From assembly GCF_037893015.1 (NCBI RefSeq), contig NC_133666.1:257678294-257742293 (forward strand): a stretch of 64,000 nucleotides of DNA, given 5' to 3'. A program made the translations under genes and the position numbers. Positions 52,222 through 63,496 of this stretch are shown here, one piece after another. The first letter of the stretch is position 1, and each line of letters begins with the position of its first letter. The notes below the pieces were generated by a model. The model was given only the letters and a program-made list of their open reading frames with translations. It ran no database searches and had not been told where the DNA came from. This DNA is from Macrotis lagotis. Lineage: Eukaryota; Chordata; Mammalia; Peramelemorphia; Peramelidae.

Positions 52222-53189
52222 GTGCACTTATATGTATCTGTGAGTGGCTGTGTGTGTGTGTGTGTGCTTTGATCTGTCTTCCGACAGCCCTAATATTTTC
52301 ATTTTCTCTCCATCTTTAAGCATTCTTCCCAAATTTATATGCCAGTCTCCATCCATCCACATATTCTAGGATTTCTCATGTGTAATAGTATCTCATAGCT
52401 TGGCTGAGCTTTTTGTAGGTCATGCTGCTATTATTCTTTTCCTTGCTCCAGAGCTGAGCCATTGCCTCCGATTTCAAGAATGTGAAGATGTCCTCAGACC
52501 ATTCTTCCCACTTTATTAACCCTGGGTTCTTATACGGATTCAGCAGAATATCTTAGATAAACTCCCACAGGTGAGTCCCTCGAGGGTTATGTTTTTTGGT
52601 GTGAGATTTTTTTCAGGTGAAACAATCGGGAGATGACCAGTGGTTGTCATAGAGATTTGAACTCGGCAGAAAGTTTTGCTGTCCATCATTTCTACTGTGC
52701 TATCTTCTTTTGTGGGTGGACTGTAATGGGTCACTGCCACACTGGCCATTCTACTTGAGATGATGCAGGTTTGTCATAGAGGATCTGAGCAACTGCCCCC
52801 ACTGCTCGTGTAAATTCTTGCAAGCTCATGCTACACAAATGTTCCTCAGTGATGTCAAATTCTTGGAAGGATGCAGTTGGCATCAAGCTGGTTGGTATCC
52901 AAGAGGTGCTGGAGCCATTCCCACACCTGATACTTAGTCCAGTACTGGGGATGGATCTCATGTGACCCGCTGGAAACTGGAGGGCACACATTGCCACCTA
53001 ATCTTCTTGCTGTGCCTAATTGGGTAGCAGTCAGAATTTCTTCAATGTAAGGCTGGTAGCAGCTATATCCAGTTTTCTGGGACTCAGTTTCCACATCATA
53101 GCACGTGGGGTAACTGTCTGTCCAGGTTGGCTGTTGGTGGAGAAGATGCTGGAATTGAGATTCATTACAACACTTCCTTCCAAAATCAT
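51760..53189 (-). pseudogene. EHF: processed pseudogene of EHF (ETS-family transcription factor ESE3), with 3' UTR
   Basis: EHF is an epithelial ETS factor with a Pointed (PNT) domain and a C-terminal ETS DNA-binding domain. On the minus strand the coding match starts at ATG 53189 (MILEG, then NLN). It continues through the PNT domain ([20 protein letters not shown], then [22 protein letters not shown]; about 53000-52800), the linker (SKTFCR.QISMTT; about 52680) and the ETS domain (HLWEFI, INLD-like and YEKLS-region remnants, MRYYY; about 52590-52300). Several exons read on without introns, so it is a retrocopy. Lesions: a frameshift about 45 nt after the start, a 106-nt insertion, deletions in the linker, and a TGA at 52378-52376 inside the ETS domain. 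Matching 3' UTR extends to about 51760, with two GT/CA microsatellites inside. No poly(A) tract is clear, so the true 3' end may lie further left. Confidence 0.9.
52184..52266 (+). repeat. two (TG)n microsatellites in the EHF retrocopy 3' UTR
   Basis: TG tracts at about 52187-52217 and 52247-52266, separated by 30 bp. They sit just after the lost stop codon, where I expect a short CA-rich stretch in the parental 3' UTR. Confidence 0.9.
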
Positions 53190-53439
53190 GATCTGTAAGG
53201 GGATCCAATAGTCCGCTCAGTCAATGTCTCATTTAACTAAAGATTTGTTTAGGAAATGCAATATCAGGCTTTAGTGAGGAGGCTGGCCACAGGGAAACAG
53301 ACAGCCTAGCTCCTAGAGGTTATGACCAGCCTTAGTGGGGTATTAGCTATCACTTCCCAGCTCTCCTAAGAGTGAAGATGAATGCATAGGACATTAATTT
53401 GAAATTATTTTGTAAGATGTTAAGCAATAGGCCACCAAC
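53190..53439. other. unassigned, possibly 5' UTR of the EHF retrocopy
   Basis: Sequence just upstream of the retrocopy start. No repeat recognised, and I cannot place the 5' boundary of the insertion. Confidence 0.35.
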
Positions 53440-53488
53440 TGGGAAAATCCCAATTTACTTTTAATATCACCTTTTATGTCTGTTTTGA

Positions 53489-53491
<3 letters not shown>

Positions 53492-53576
<85 letters not shown>

Positions 53577-53652
53577 CTATATCTATATCTATATCTATAT
53601 CTATATCTATATCTTTGTGTGTGTATGTGTGTGTGTGTGTGTATGTGTGTAT
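53492..53652 (+). repeat. compound microsatellite (AT)n-(ATCTAT)n-(GT)n
   Basis: About 39 AT units, then about seven hexamer units of ATCTAT type (53574-53613), then GT units with TA interruptions to 53652. L1 ORF2 sequence is recognisable on both sides (TTTTATGTCTGTTTTGACC before; AGTGTGAAATATTGGTTTAT after). The open frames across it are artefacts. Confidence 0.97.
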
Positions 53653-55109
53653 AGTGTGAAATATTGGTTTATTCCTTGTTTCTGCCAAATTGCTCTCCCA
53701 GTTTTGAAAACATTTTTAGTCCAATGATTAGTTACTTAGCTTTGATCTCCTGGTTTATCAAATATTAGATTACTATGGTCATTTGCAACTGTATATCATG
53801 TACATAATCTATAACATGGACCCACAACTCTGTTGTGGTTTCTTGCTTTGAATGTCTATTTATCAGTAAAATATTTATTTTTATTTTGTACTTAATGCCA
53901 AACAAAATAAATATGTTTCTTTACAAAGGAGAACATAAAAACATATCATATAAGAAACTAAAAGTAGATTGTTTTGATAATTACCACTTTGTTGTATAGT
54001 TTGAAATCTGGTACTCTTTGGTCACCTTCATTGAAATTATGTTTTATTGATTTCCTTCATACTCTTGAACTTTTGTTCTTCCAGGTGAATTTCATTATTC
54101 TTTTTTTCTAGTTTTTTAAAATACTTCTTTGGCAATTTGATTGGTATGGTGCTGAATAATTAAATTATTTAGTTAGAATTGTCATTTTTATTATTTTGCC
54201 TCAGTGTACCCTGAATAATTAATATTTATCCAATTGTTTAGCTCTGTCTAATTATGTGAAAAGTATTTTGCAATTGCATTCATATAGTCCCTGGGCTAAT
54301 TTTGGAAAGTAAACTTTCAACATGTTTTAATGTCTGTATTTTTTAAATGGAATTTTTCTTTCTAAATCTTCCTCCAGGGTTTTTTTTTTTGATAATTCAT
54401 AGAAATGCTGATGATGTATGTGGGTTTATTTTATAACCCTACAAATATATTAAAATTATTAATAAACCATTAACAAATAATTTTAGATGATTCTTTAAGG
54501 TTCTCTAAATTTACTTTTATATCATTTGCAAAGAATGAAATTTTTGTTTTTTACAATGTCTATTTTTACTTACCAATATCTTTTTCCTGTTTTATTGCTT
54601 TAGCTAATATTTTTAAAAACAATATTGAATGATAATGGACATCCTAACTTTTCTATTATTCCCATTAAAGATAATGTTTGCTGTGGGTTTTATGTAGATA
54701 TTACATATCATTTTGAGAAAATGCTCCATTTATTCCAGTGCTTTCAAGTATTTTAATACAACAGATGTTATATTTTCTAAAGGTTTTTTCTTCACTTGAT
54801 GATAAAGTCATATGATTTTTGCTTTGTTTCATTATCCATTAGGTCAGTATTCTTCTACTTTTCTTAATATTGAACTAACCCCGAAATTCTGGTATATACC
54901 TTATGTGGTCATAGTCTATGATCTTGGGACAAATTGCTGTCATTTACTTGCTAAAATTTTATTTAAAAATTTATTAACTGAAATTCATTAGGGAAATAAG
55001 TCTATTGTTTTCTCATTTTTTTGCTCTATCTGCTTTATCCATGAAACCAATATTTGTGGTATAAAATAAATTTTGTAAGACTTCTGTTTCTATTTTTTAT
55101 TTTTAAATG

Positions 55110-55605
55110 AATAAATATTTTTTTATTTTTATCAGTTCCTATGTTTTATTTTTAAATGAATAAATATATTTAAATGAATAAATAAAGAGACATTATATAA
55201 CAATATTTCATACATTTTAAGTACCATTAATAACATTTAACATTTAGTTGATGTGAACATATATGATGTTAACAATTTTAGTAAATATTGTCTCAAGATG
55301 CAATTGAAAATGTATTGGATCTCATTTCAAAAACCTTGGTTCCCGATCTCACTTTCACCTCTTATGATTTATGTGTTTATAGGCAATTCATTCAACCTTT
55401 CTAGAACTTTGTTTCCCCATGTGTAAAACGAAAATATTGGGTGAACTATCATCTAATGTCCCTATAAACACAAAGCCTGTAAAGATCACAGTCGTTGTTT
55501 TTCCACTAAATGATAGAAAGTCATAAAATCTTAGGTTTAGAAGTGGAAGGGAATTGTTAGAATATTAGTGAAAGCCCCTTCTTTTATAGGTGAGGAAATT
55601 TACTT
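55110..55605. repeat. insert with two MIR-type relics and an AT-rich tandem repeat
   Basis: TTTTTAAATGAATAAATA occurs at about 55101 and 55152 with further variants to 55190. A plus-strand MIR piece (TTCAACCTTTCTAGAACTTTG, 55385-55440) and a minus-strand one (TCATAAAATCTTAGGTTTAG, 55518-55605) follow. Together they separate two parts of L1 ORF2. Confidence 0.6.
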
Positions 55606-56313
55606 ATTTTTAGAAATAGTTTATATAGCATTGACATTAATTGATCCTTAGAAGTTTAGTAGAAATCTCTTGCAAATCCATCTGGTCCTTGGGATTTTTT
55701 CTTAAGGAGTTCATTTATAGATTATTCAATTATATTTTTCCAAGATAAGGTTATTTAAATAACATATTTCCTCTTTTGTTAATCTGAGTAATTGATATTC
55801 TGGGTAAATAGTTTTCCATTTCACTTAGCTTGTCAATTTTACTGGCATATAAAAGGGTAAAGTAAGTTCTAAATTTTTTCCTTCTCCCAAATTATCCCTT
55901 CTTCTCACCCAACTATTTAGAAAAAAAGATCATTCCAATATATTTGCTTCACTTCTATGACCATGTCCATGCATAGTCCTCCTAACTTTTCTAATAACAA
56001 TAAAGTTCTTAGGAGTTACAAGTATCATCTTTCCATATAGGGATGTAAATAATTTAACGTTACTGAATTTCTTATTATTTCCCTCTTATATTTACTTTTA
56101 TATGCTTTTCCCCTAATTTTCTATTAAATTCTGACCTCATAATCATAAATGCTTAAAAGTCCTCTGTTTCATTAAATACCCAATTTCCCCTGAACTATTA
56201 CACTCATTTGTGCAGCCTGAGTTGCAATTCTAGCATTTTTACCTTCCAGAATTTCTTATTCATTTGATATTTATATCCACATTCATTCATGCTGTCCTCT
56301 GCTTCTTTAATGT

Positions 56314-56868
56314 TGTTGAGAAACTCGATTTAATTAGTGAGGACTCTATTTTGATCAGGATTAAGCAATTTGTTATGATTCTATAGGGATAGTGATTATA
56401 AGTTTTGTGTCTTAGGCTTTAGAACCATGAACTACAGACGTTAAGATCACTTGCAAAACAAAGGATTCTAGCTAGAGGTCCTTAACCCTTGTTTTAACAT
56501 GTCTTGCTAACTAATATAATTGTAGTAATTTATTTTTGTACCTCTGGACCATTTTCTCTTGTGCAGCATGAACAACTAACCATCTTGTGACCATGTACAC
56601 AGTAGAGATGTCCCATGCTTCATTCAATATGTGACCCTGTTGACATACATATCATTTTGCCATTTTTAGCATGGTTGTCATATGTCAACTGATGGAATTG
56701 TTCTTTATTTTGTATAACTGCTCTGGAGTGTCTAAATACCAAATCCTATAAAAACAATACCCTGAAAGAAGAGGGCATCTCAAATCATGAGGAAGCTTTA
56801 AGGTCCATTTTATTAGAGAGGATCATGAATCCTTTAATAAAGTGATATTCGCTCAGAGTTCTGCTTCA
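56314..56868 (+). mobile_element. LTR-like insertion in L1 ORF1
   Basis: The unit begins near TGTTGAGAAACTCG and ends near CTGCTTCA. It has a TATAAAAA box at 56747-56754 and an AATAAA at 56836-56841, spaced as in a retroviral LTR. It is flanked by L1 ORF1: a minus-strand ELPECHEQIKRLDI-like piece to the right and an EAEDSMNE-like piece to the left. I found no clean target duplication, about 15-20 ORF1 codons are missing at the joint, and the sequence differs from the LTR at 17.3 kb. The edges are approximate and the class unknown. Confidence 0.5.
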
Positions 56869-57866
56869 GTCTGATGTCTAGCCTCTTTATTTGCTCATGA
56901 CATTCAGGTAGTTCAACAATTGTTAATTTTCTCTCCTCAATCACATTTCTATGTCAGTTATTTTTCTGATGAGATATTTCACATTGTCTTCTGTTTTTTT
57001 TTCTTTCTTTTCTCTATTTTTTATTAAATCTTGTTGTCTTATCATTATTTTTATTTGCCCAATTGTAATTTTGAAGAAATTCTTTAGTGAGCTTTTGTAT
57101 GGCTTTTTTCCATTTGGTCAATTCTGCTTTTTTAAGGTGGTATTTCCTTCAGTATGTTTTTCATTTTTTTACAAGGTATTAAATGCTATTTCACTCTTTT
57201 CTTGCATTTCTATCATTTATTTTCACAAAATTTCCTTCTGTTTATATTATTTTGTAAATAATTGTTTAGCTCTTGCAGCAATTCTTACTTTTCTTTGGGG
57301 TTTTAGTTCCAGTTGTTTTGACTTCAATGTTTTCTTCTCAATTTGTGCCTTGATCATTTTCATCATCATTTTACCCTTTTATGTTCAGGTTTTTTTTTGT
57401 TTGCTTCCCTTATTCCCCTCACCCTACTCCAATCCTCCCAGAATATTTCTTGACTCTAAACTTTATGTTAAGATTTGACTCTGTTCCTGGAATATAGGTG
57501 AGTGCTATCCCAAACCTCAGACTTTTTTGCATTGTTGTTTTCAGATTTGCTTTCTAATCAATTGACAAATTATCTTCTCATGCCTGGTTCAAGAGCTTCA
57601 TAAACTTCTACTATTGCCACCACTGAAGCCCACAATTAGTGCTGCTTTCAAGTTAATTCTTGACTGGCTCCGACTTTAGTGTCATAGATCTCTTCTTTTA
57701 ACCTTCTAATTTGTTTTTGATTAAAAAATGCTAACAAATAAGTCTTGCCCTAATCTTTTGTTGACTTGCTGCTCTAGAATTTGGTATAAGTTTTTTATTT
57801 TTCTAGTTTTGTTTGAGGCAAATGTGGAGAGAACTTGATTATTTTCTCTACTCTGCTATCTTAACT

Positions 57867-58489
57867 CCAGGAGATAGGCTAAACTAAAAAACTAGAATTC
57901 TAAGTACTTTAACTCTTAGCTTAGTCTATTTTGCACTTTGCTTGTTCTACTCTGCCTGGTATTCCACTTCTCAGAAATTATATTCTGAAAATGGGGCTTT
58001 ATATGGCATTCTAACTCCTCATTTTCTTTTTTTTGCCCCTTTCTCAGTAAATAAAGTTACACACATGCTAAAGTCTGATTAAGGTTGCATTATATTCCTG
58101 TTCATCAGTTATTTTTAACTTTTCTACCCATCTGTCATTGATTTTGGTACCTGGCCCTTGATACTGATTATTTCTCAAAGTATTTGACACTGAAGCTATT
58201 ATAAATGTAGTAACCATGGCAACTCTTCTCCCAACCCCCTCCCTCACTCATTCTGTTTATAAAATACTGTTGAACAAATGGGATCCTTATAATTTGGATG
58301 TGGAGATTGGCAATGTGCCTCTGAAATAATTTAGAACATTATTTCTTTACATTTAGCATTTATTAATGATGATTTTTTTTGTCCCTCTGTCTACAGTTTC
58401 TCTTTTTTAAGATGAAGTAGAAGGGATAAATTTTAGTTTAAGGAAATCAATATGGGTTGCAAAGTGTGTGTTATTTATATTTAAAGAGC
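57867..58489. other. unassigned sequence
   Basis: No gene or repeat recognised. Includes a TTTTCTTTTTTTTG tract near 58025. Confidence 0.35.
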
Positions 58490-58650
58490 ACAAGATTAAA
58501 ATTTCAGATGAGAGGATCTTATATTCAGAGATTCTGGTTCTGTCTGTTACTAACTCTAACAACTTGGCAAAATGACTTTACTTCTCTGAGACTCATTTGA
58601 TTCTTTTATACAAATGTGATTGGAAGAGATATCTTCCATTGTATATTCCA
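58490..58650 (+). repeat. MIR-type CORE-SINE relic
   Basis: AGAGCACAAGATTAAAATTTC, TTCTGGTTCTGTCTGTTAC, CAAAATGACTTTACTTCTCTG, and the marsupial 3' end (GGAAGAGATATCTTCC). Strongly diverged. Confidence 0.6.
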
Positions 58651-58718
58651 AATTTAATTTTTTGTTTGAGAATAGAAATCAATTATTTTTAGGAAGTTCA
58701 AACCTTCAATGTCAGGGT

Positions 58719-58751
<33 letters not shown>

Positions 58752-59094
58752 CAATGATTGTTTTGATAATCAAGTCAAAGTAAGATGATCAATGTGATTA
58801 TGATATTAATCATATGATGGCTGTCACTACTTGCTAATATTACAGAAAACATAAGTATATCACTTTGAACATAATCATGATTTATACAAATAGTTTCTAC
58901 AAAGCATAATGAAAGAGAGGAATTTTGTTAACAACTTGATAAGATTCTTTCCTCAAAACATAGTTCTGAGATAGGTAATAAATAATATTACTCATTTGAA
59001 ATTGAGTCCCAGACTAATGCAAAACTTTCCAGTATTAAACAACTATGGAACATCTTTTAATTAGGTATATTTTTGACTTTTTTATAGAATTTTT
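58651..59094. other. unassigned sequence around a GAT repeat
   Basis: Contains the trinucleotide repeat below. No gene recognised. Confidence 0.35.
58721..58752 (+). repeat. (GAT)n microsatellite
   Basis: Ten to eleven GAT units with a following ACAATGAT. It lies outside any open frame of note. Confidence 0.95.
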
Positions 59095-61030
59095 TAATTT
59101 TTTTATGTTCTCTTTTTTTAAAATTTTATTTTCATCCATATGCACATGCATATTTTTAAATTACAAAATTTCCTTCCACCCTCCTTTCCCATCCCCCTCC
59201 CCTCAGTGGTGAACATCCAGGTTAGCATTGTACATACATATTTTGATAAACATGTTTAAAGATTAGTTGTTTTTGGCATGAGGAATTAGGATTAAGGGAA
59301 AGAGATACATTAGAGATAATTTTTTATAAAGTGTTTATCAGATTCTGAAGGACTTTATTATGAGAGTGTATGTGTGTGTCTGTGTTTTGTTTTGTTTTGT
59401 TTTTTCTCTTCTGCCTGGGGATAGCATAGTCCAGAGGCAGTTGAATACAGGTGCCCTAGCTCTCTGAACTCCTCAGAAGAGCTGCTTCCATCAAAGTTGT
59501 TCATCTCACAATATTATTGTTGATGTGTACATTGTATTCTTGGTTTTACTTTCTTCTCTCAGCATCAGATCCTGTAAGTCATTCTATGCTTCACTAGAAT
59601 CTGATCATTTCTGGTTTCTTATGGAACAATAGTATTCCATATTATTCATGTACCATAACTTGTATAGCCAATCCCCAATAGATGGGCATCCCCTCAATTT
59701 CCAGTTATTTGATACCAAATCAGCTGCTATGAATATTTTGAAACATGTAGGAATTTTCCCTTTTTTATAATTTCTTCTGCATATAGGCCTACAATTGGAA
59801 TTGCTATATCAAAGGGTATGAACAGTTTTATTGCTCACTGGGGATAGTTCCATAATATTCTCCAGAAAGTTTGGATCCATTCACAACTTCATCAGCAATG
59901 CATCAATGTCTCAATTCACTCAAAATCTCTCCAACATTGATCATCTTCCCTTTTTCTCATCTTGGTCAATCTGATAGGTGTGAGATGATACTTAATTGTT
60001 GTTAATTAGTATTTCTCTAATCAATAATGATTTGGAGCATATTTTTCATGATTATATATAGATTTAATTCTTTTTATTTGAAAACTGTTCATATCCTTTG
60101 CCCATTTATCAATTGGGGAATGATTTGTGACCTTATAAATTTGATTCAATTCTCTATACATTTTAGAAATGAGACCTTTATCAGAACTCTGAGTTGTGAA
60201 TATTGTTTCCCTGGTTTCTACTTTCCTTCTAACTTTGGGAGCACTGATGTTTTTAGTCCAAAGACTTTTTAATTTACTGTAGTCAAAATCATTCATTTTG
60301 CAGTTTTAATATGTGCTTTAATTTTTATTCGGGTGTAGATTTATCCCCTTTCCATAGATGGAATAGAGTATTTCTTGGTCTATTAATTTATCTATGGTGT
60401 CATTCGTTTTTTGTAAATCCTGTACCCATTTTGACCTTATTTTTGATAGAGTGTGAGATGTGAATCTATGCCATTTTTGCCACATTATTTTTCAGTTTTC
60501 CCAACAATTTTTTGTGAAATAGTGATTTCCTCATCCAGAAACTAATGTCTATGGGTTTGTGAAATAGTAGGATCCTGTAGTCATTTACTGTGACTTCTTT
60601 TGAACCTATCCTAATTAACTAATCCATTACTCTATTTCTTAACTAGTACCAGGCAGTTTTGATGACTGTAGCTTTTTAGAATAGTTTTATATTTGGTAGA
60701 GCTAGGTCACTTTGCTTTACACTTTTTTCCATCAGTTACCTTGCTATTCTTGACCTTTTGTTCCTCCAGATGAATTATGTTACTATTTTTTCTTGCTTGG
60801 TAAAGTTACTTGGTTATTTGATTGGTATGGCCCTGAATAAGTAATTTAATTTGGGCACAATTGTCATTTTATTACATTACCTTGACCAAACCATGAGCAT
60901 TTGACCTTTTTTCCAATTATTTAGACCTGACTTTATTTGGGTAAGAAGTACTTTTTAATTGTGTTCATAAAGTTTCTGGGTTTGTCTAAGGAGGTAGATT
61001 CCCAAATATTTAATGTTGTCTGTAGTTATT

Positions 61031-61222
61031 TTAAATGGAATTTCTCTTTTTATCTCTTGCTCTTGGGCAAGACATATATAGAAATGCTGATGATTTATAT
61101 TTGTTTATTTGATATCCCACTACTTTGCAGAATTTGTTAATGGTTATAAGGAGATTTTTGAATGATTCTCTCTGGTTCTCTAAGTGTACCACCATATCAT
61201 CTGCAAAGAGTGAATGTTTCAC
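61031..61222 (-). pseudogene. L1 ORF2 reverse-transcriptase active-site fragment
   Basis: The 63-codon minus-strand frame contains [12 protein letters not shown], the FADD box that supplies two catalytic aspartates in LINE reverse transcriptases, followed by the [16 protein letters not shown] thumb region and KSSAFLY. It ends in stops on both sides, so it is a remnant of the surrounding L1. Confidence 0.9.
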
Positions 61223-61433
61223 TTCCTCAATGCCAATTCAGATTCCTTCAATTTCTTTTTCTTCTCTTATTGTTACTACTAGCATTTCTAATACTATACT
61301 GAATAGTAACAGTGATAATTGACAACCTTATTTCATCCCTAATTTTATCAGAAATGCTCCAAGTTTAATCCCATTACATATAATATTTGTTGATGATTTT
61401 AGGCAGGTAACTATTATTTTTAAAGAAAACTCT

Positions 61434-61588
61434 AGGGGTGGATAGGTGGTGCAGTGGATAGAGCACCAGCCCTAGAGTCAGGAGTTCCTGAATTCAAATC
61501 TAGCCTCAGTCACTTAATAATTACCCAGCTGTGTGGCCTTGGGCAAACCACTTAACCCATTGCCTTGCAAAAACTAAAAAAAAAGCTT
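61434..61588 (+). mobile_element. marsupial CORE-SINE
   Basis: GGGGTGGATAGGTGGTGCAGTG to CCTTGCAAAAACTAAAAAAAA. It is in opposite orientation to the L1 ORF2 it interrupts. I could not find a clean target duplication. Confidence 0.93.
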
Positions 61589-63340
61589 CTTTCCTAAACT
61601 ATCAATTTTTAAAAATAAGAATGGATATTGTATTTTCTCAAAGGCTTTTTTATTATCTATTGAGATAATCATATGATTTCTGTTGGTTTTGCTATTGATA
61701 TAATTAATTATGTTGAGTGTTTTCCTAATGTTGAATTATCCCTGCCTACCTGCATAAATCCTATCTTATCAAGGTATATTATCCTACTAATAACTTGCTG
61801 TAGTCTCATTGCTAAAATTTTAGTTTAGATTTTTGCATCAATACTCATTAGGGAAATTGGTCTATAATTTTCTGTCTGTTTTGGTTCTTCATGATTTAGA
61901 TATCAGCACTATGTTGATGTCATAAAAGGAGTTTGGCAGAACTCCTTTGTCTCCCATTTTTAAAAATTGTTTATGCAGAATAGGAATTAATCGTTCTTTA
62001 AATATTTGGTAGAATTCACTTGCAAATCCATCTGGACATGTAGACATTTTCTTAGGGAGTTTATGGATAATTTCTTCAATTTGCTTTTCTGAAAGGGGTT
62101 AAGTAATTTATTTCCACTTCTGTTTATCTGAGTTGTTTGTATTTTTGTAAATATTCATCCATTTCACTCAGATTATCTAATTTATTGGTATACATTTCAG
62201 TAAACTAGCTCCAAATTAGCTCTTTAATTTCCTTATCATCAGTGGTTAGTTCAAACTTTTCATTTTTGATACTGGTAATTTGGTTATTTTATTTTAAAAA
62301 AATCAGATTGACCAAAGGTTTGTATATTTTATTGGCTATTTCATAAAACTAACTCTTAGTTTTATTTATGAGATAAATTGTTTTCTTGCTTCCAATTTTA
62401 TTTAATCTCTATTTTCAGAATTTCTAATTTGTATTTAATTGGGGATCTTTAATTTCTTTTTCTAGTTTTCTTAGTTGCATACCCAAATCATTGATTTCCT
62501 CTTTCTCTATTTTATTCATATAGACATTAAGAGATATAAAGTTTCCCCTCAAAACTACCTTGGTTGCATCCCATAAATTTTGGTATAATATATCATTAGT
62601 ATCATTTTCTTTTATGTAATTATTGTTTATTTCTATTATTTGCTTTTGATCCACCAACTATTTAAGATAAAATTGTTTAATTTCCAATTAATTCTTGGTT
62701 TATCTTTCCATGACATTTTATTACATGCAATTTTTTTTGCATCTTGGTATGCTTTACTTTTGCCTTTCTGCATTTGATTATAGGATTTTTTTTACCCTAG
62801 TACATGGTCAGTTTTGGTATAGGTGCCATGTATTGCCAAGGAAAAAAAGCATATTCTTTTCTATCCCCATTAAGTTTTCTCCAGAGGTCTAACATATATA
62901 AAATTTCTAAGATTCATTCACCTTAACTTCCTTTTTGTTTATTTTGTTTTTGATTTACCTAGTTCTGAGAAAGGGAGATTGAGGTCTCCCATTATTAAAA
63001 TTTTGCTGTCTATGTCTCCTTGTAGTTCACTCATCTTTTCCTCTAGGAATTTGTATGCTATGGCATTAGGTGCATATATATTTAGTAATCACATAGCTTC
63101 ATAAATAATGATGCCTTTTAAGAAGATATAGTTTCTTTCATTATCTCTTTTAATGAAATCAGTTTCTGCTTTTACTTTATCTAAGATCAGGACCCCTAAC
63201 ACAGATTTTTTTTTTTTCTTCAGTTAAGGCATAATATATTTTGCTCAAACCTTTTACCTTTATCATGTGTTTATCTTTCTGCTTCAAATGTGTTTCGTGT
63301 AAACAACATATTGTAACATTCTGGTTTTTAATCTATTCTT

Positions 63341-63496
63341 TTTTTTAAAAAAAGTATTTATTTAAGGCAATGGGGCTAAGTGACTTGCCTAAAGTCATAC
63401 AGCTTGGCAATGATCAAGTGTCTGAAGCCGGATTTGAACTCAGGTCCTCCTGACTCCAGGGCTGGAACTCTATCCTGTACCACCTAGCTGCCCCTA
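63341..63496 (-). mobile_element. marsupial CORE-SINE, antisense, with imperfect target duplication
   Basis: AAGGCAATGGGGCTAAGTGAC to GTACCACCTAGCTGCCCC. The flanks TTTTTAATCTATTCT (about 63326) and TTTTTAATGCATTCT (about 63497) match at 13 of 15. It is inserted in L1 ORF2. Confidence 0.92.

Larger units (their letters stand above)
53440..57866 (-). mobile_element. internally deleted L1 LINE, antisense, with 5' end
   Basis: The minus strand begins at CTCCTGGAGTTAAGATAGC (57866), typical of an L1 5' end. 5' UTR to about 57480; ORF1 region to about 56200, split by an LTR-like insertion; part of the spacer (about 56200-55870); then directly the ORF2 part just before and through the RT domain (55860-53440). 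The endonuclease domain is missing. A MIR-bearing insert interrupts ORF2 at about 55110-55605. It runs through a long microsatellite at 53492-53652 and ends without a 3' UTR. The plus-strand 175-codon frame at 56951-57478 is antisense to ORF1. Confidence 0.75.

Noticed and set aside
53467..53727. Open frames with repeated Ile-Tyr or Ile-Asp
   Set aside because: Pure translation of the AT/ATCTAT microsatellite.
56951..57478. 175-codon plus-strand open frame rich in Phe and Ile
   Set aside because: It is antisense to L1 ORF1 and 5' UTR; T-rich antisense of a lysine-rich coiled coil often stays open by chance.
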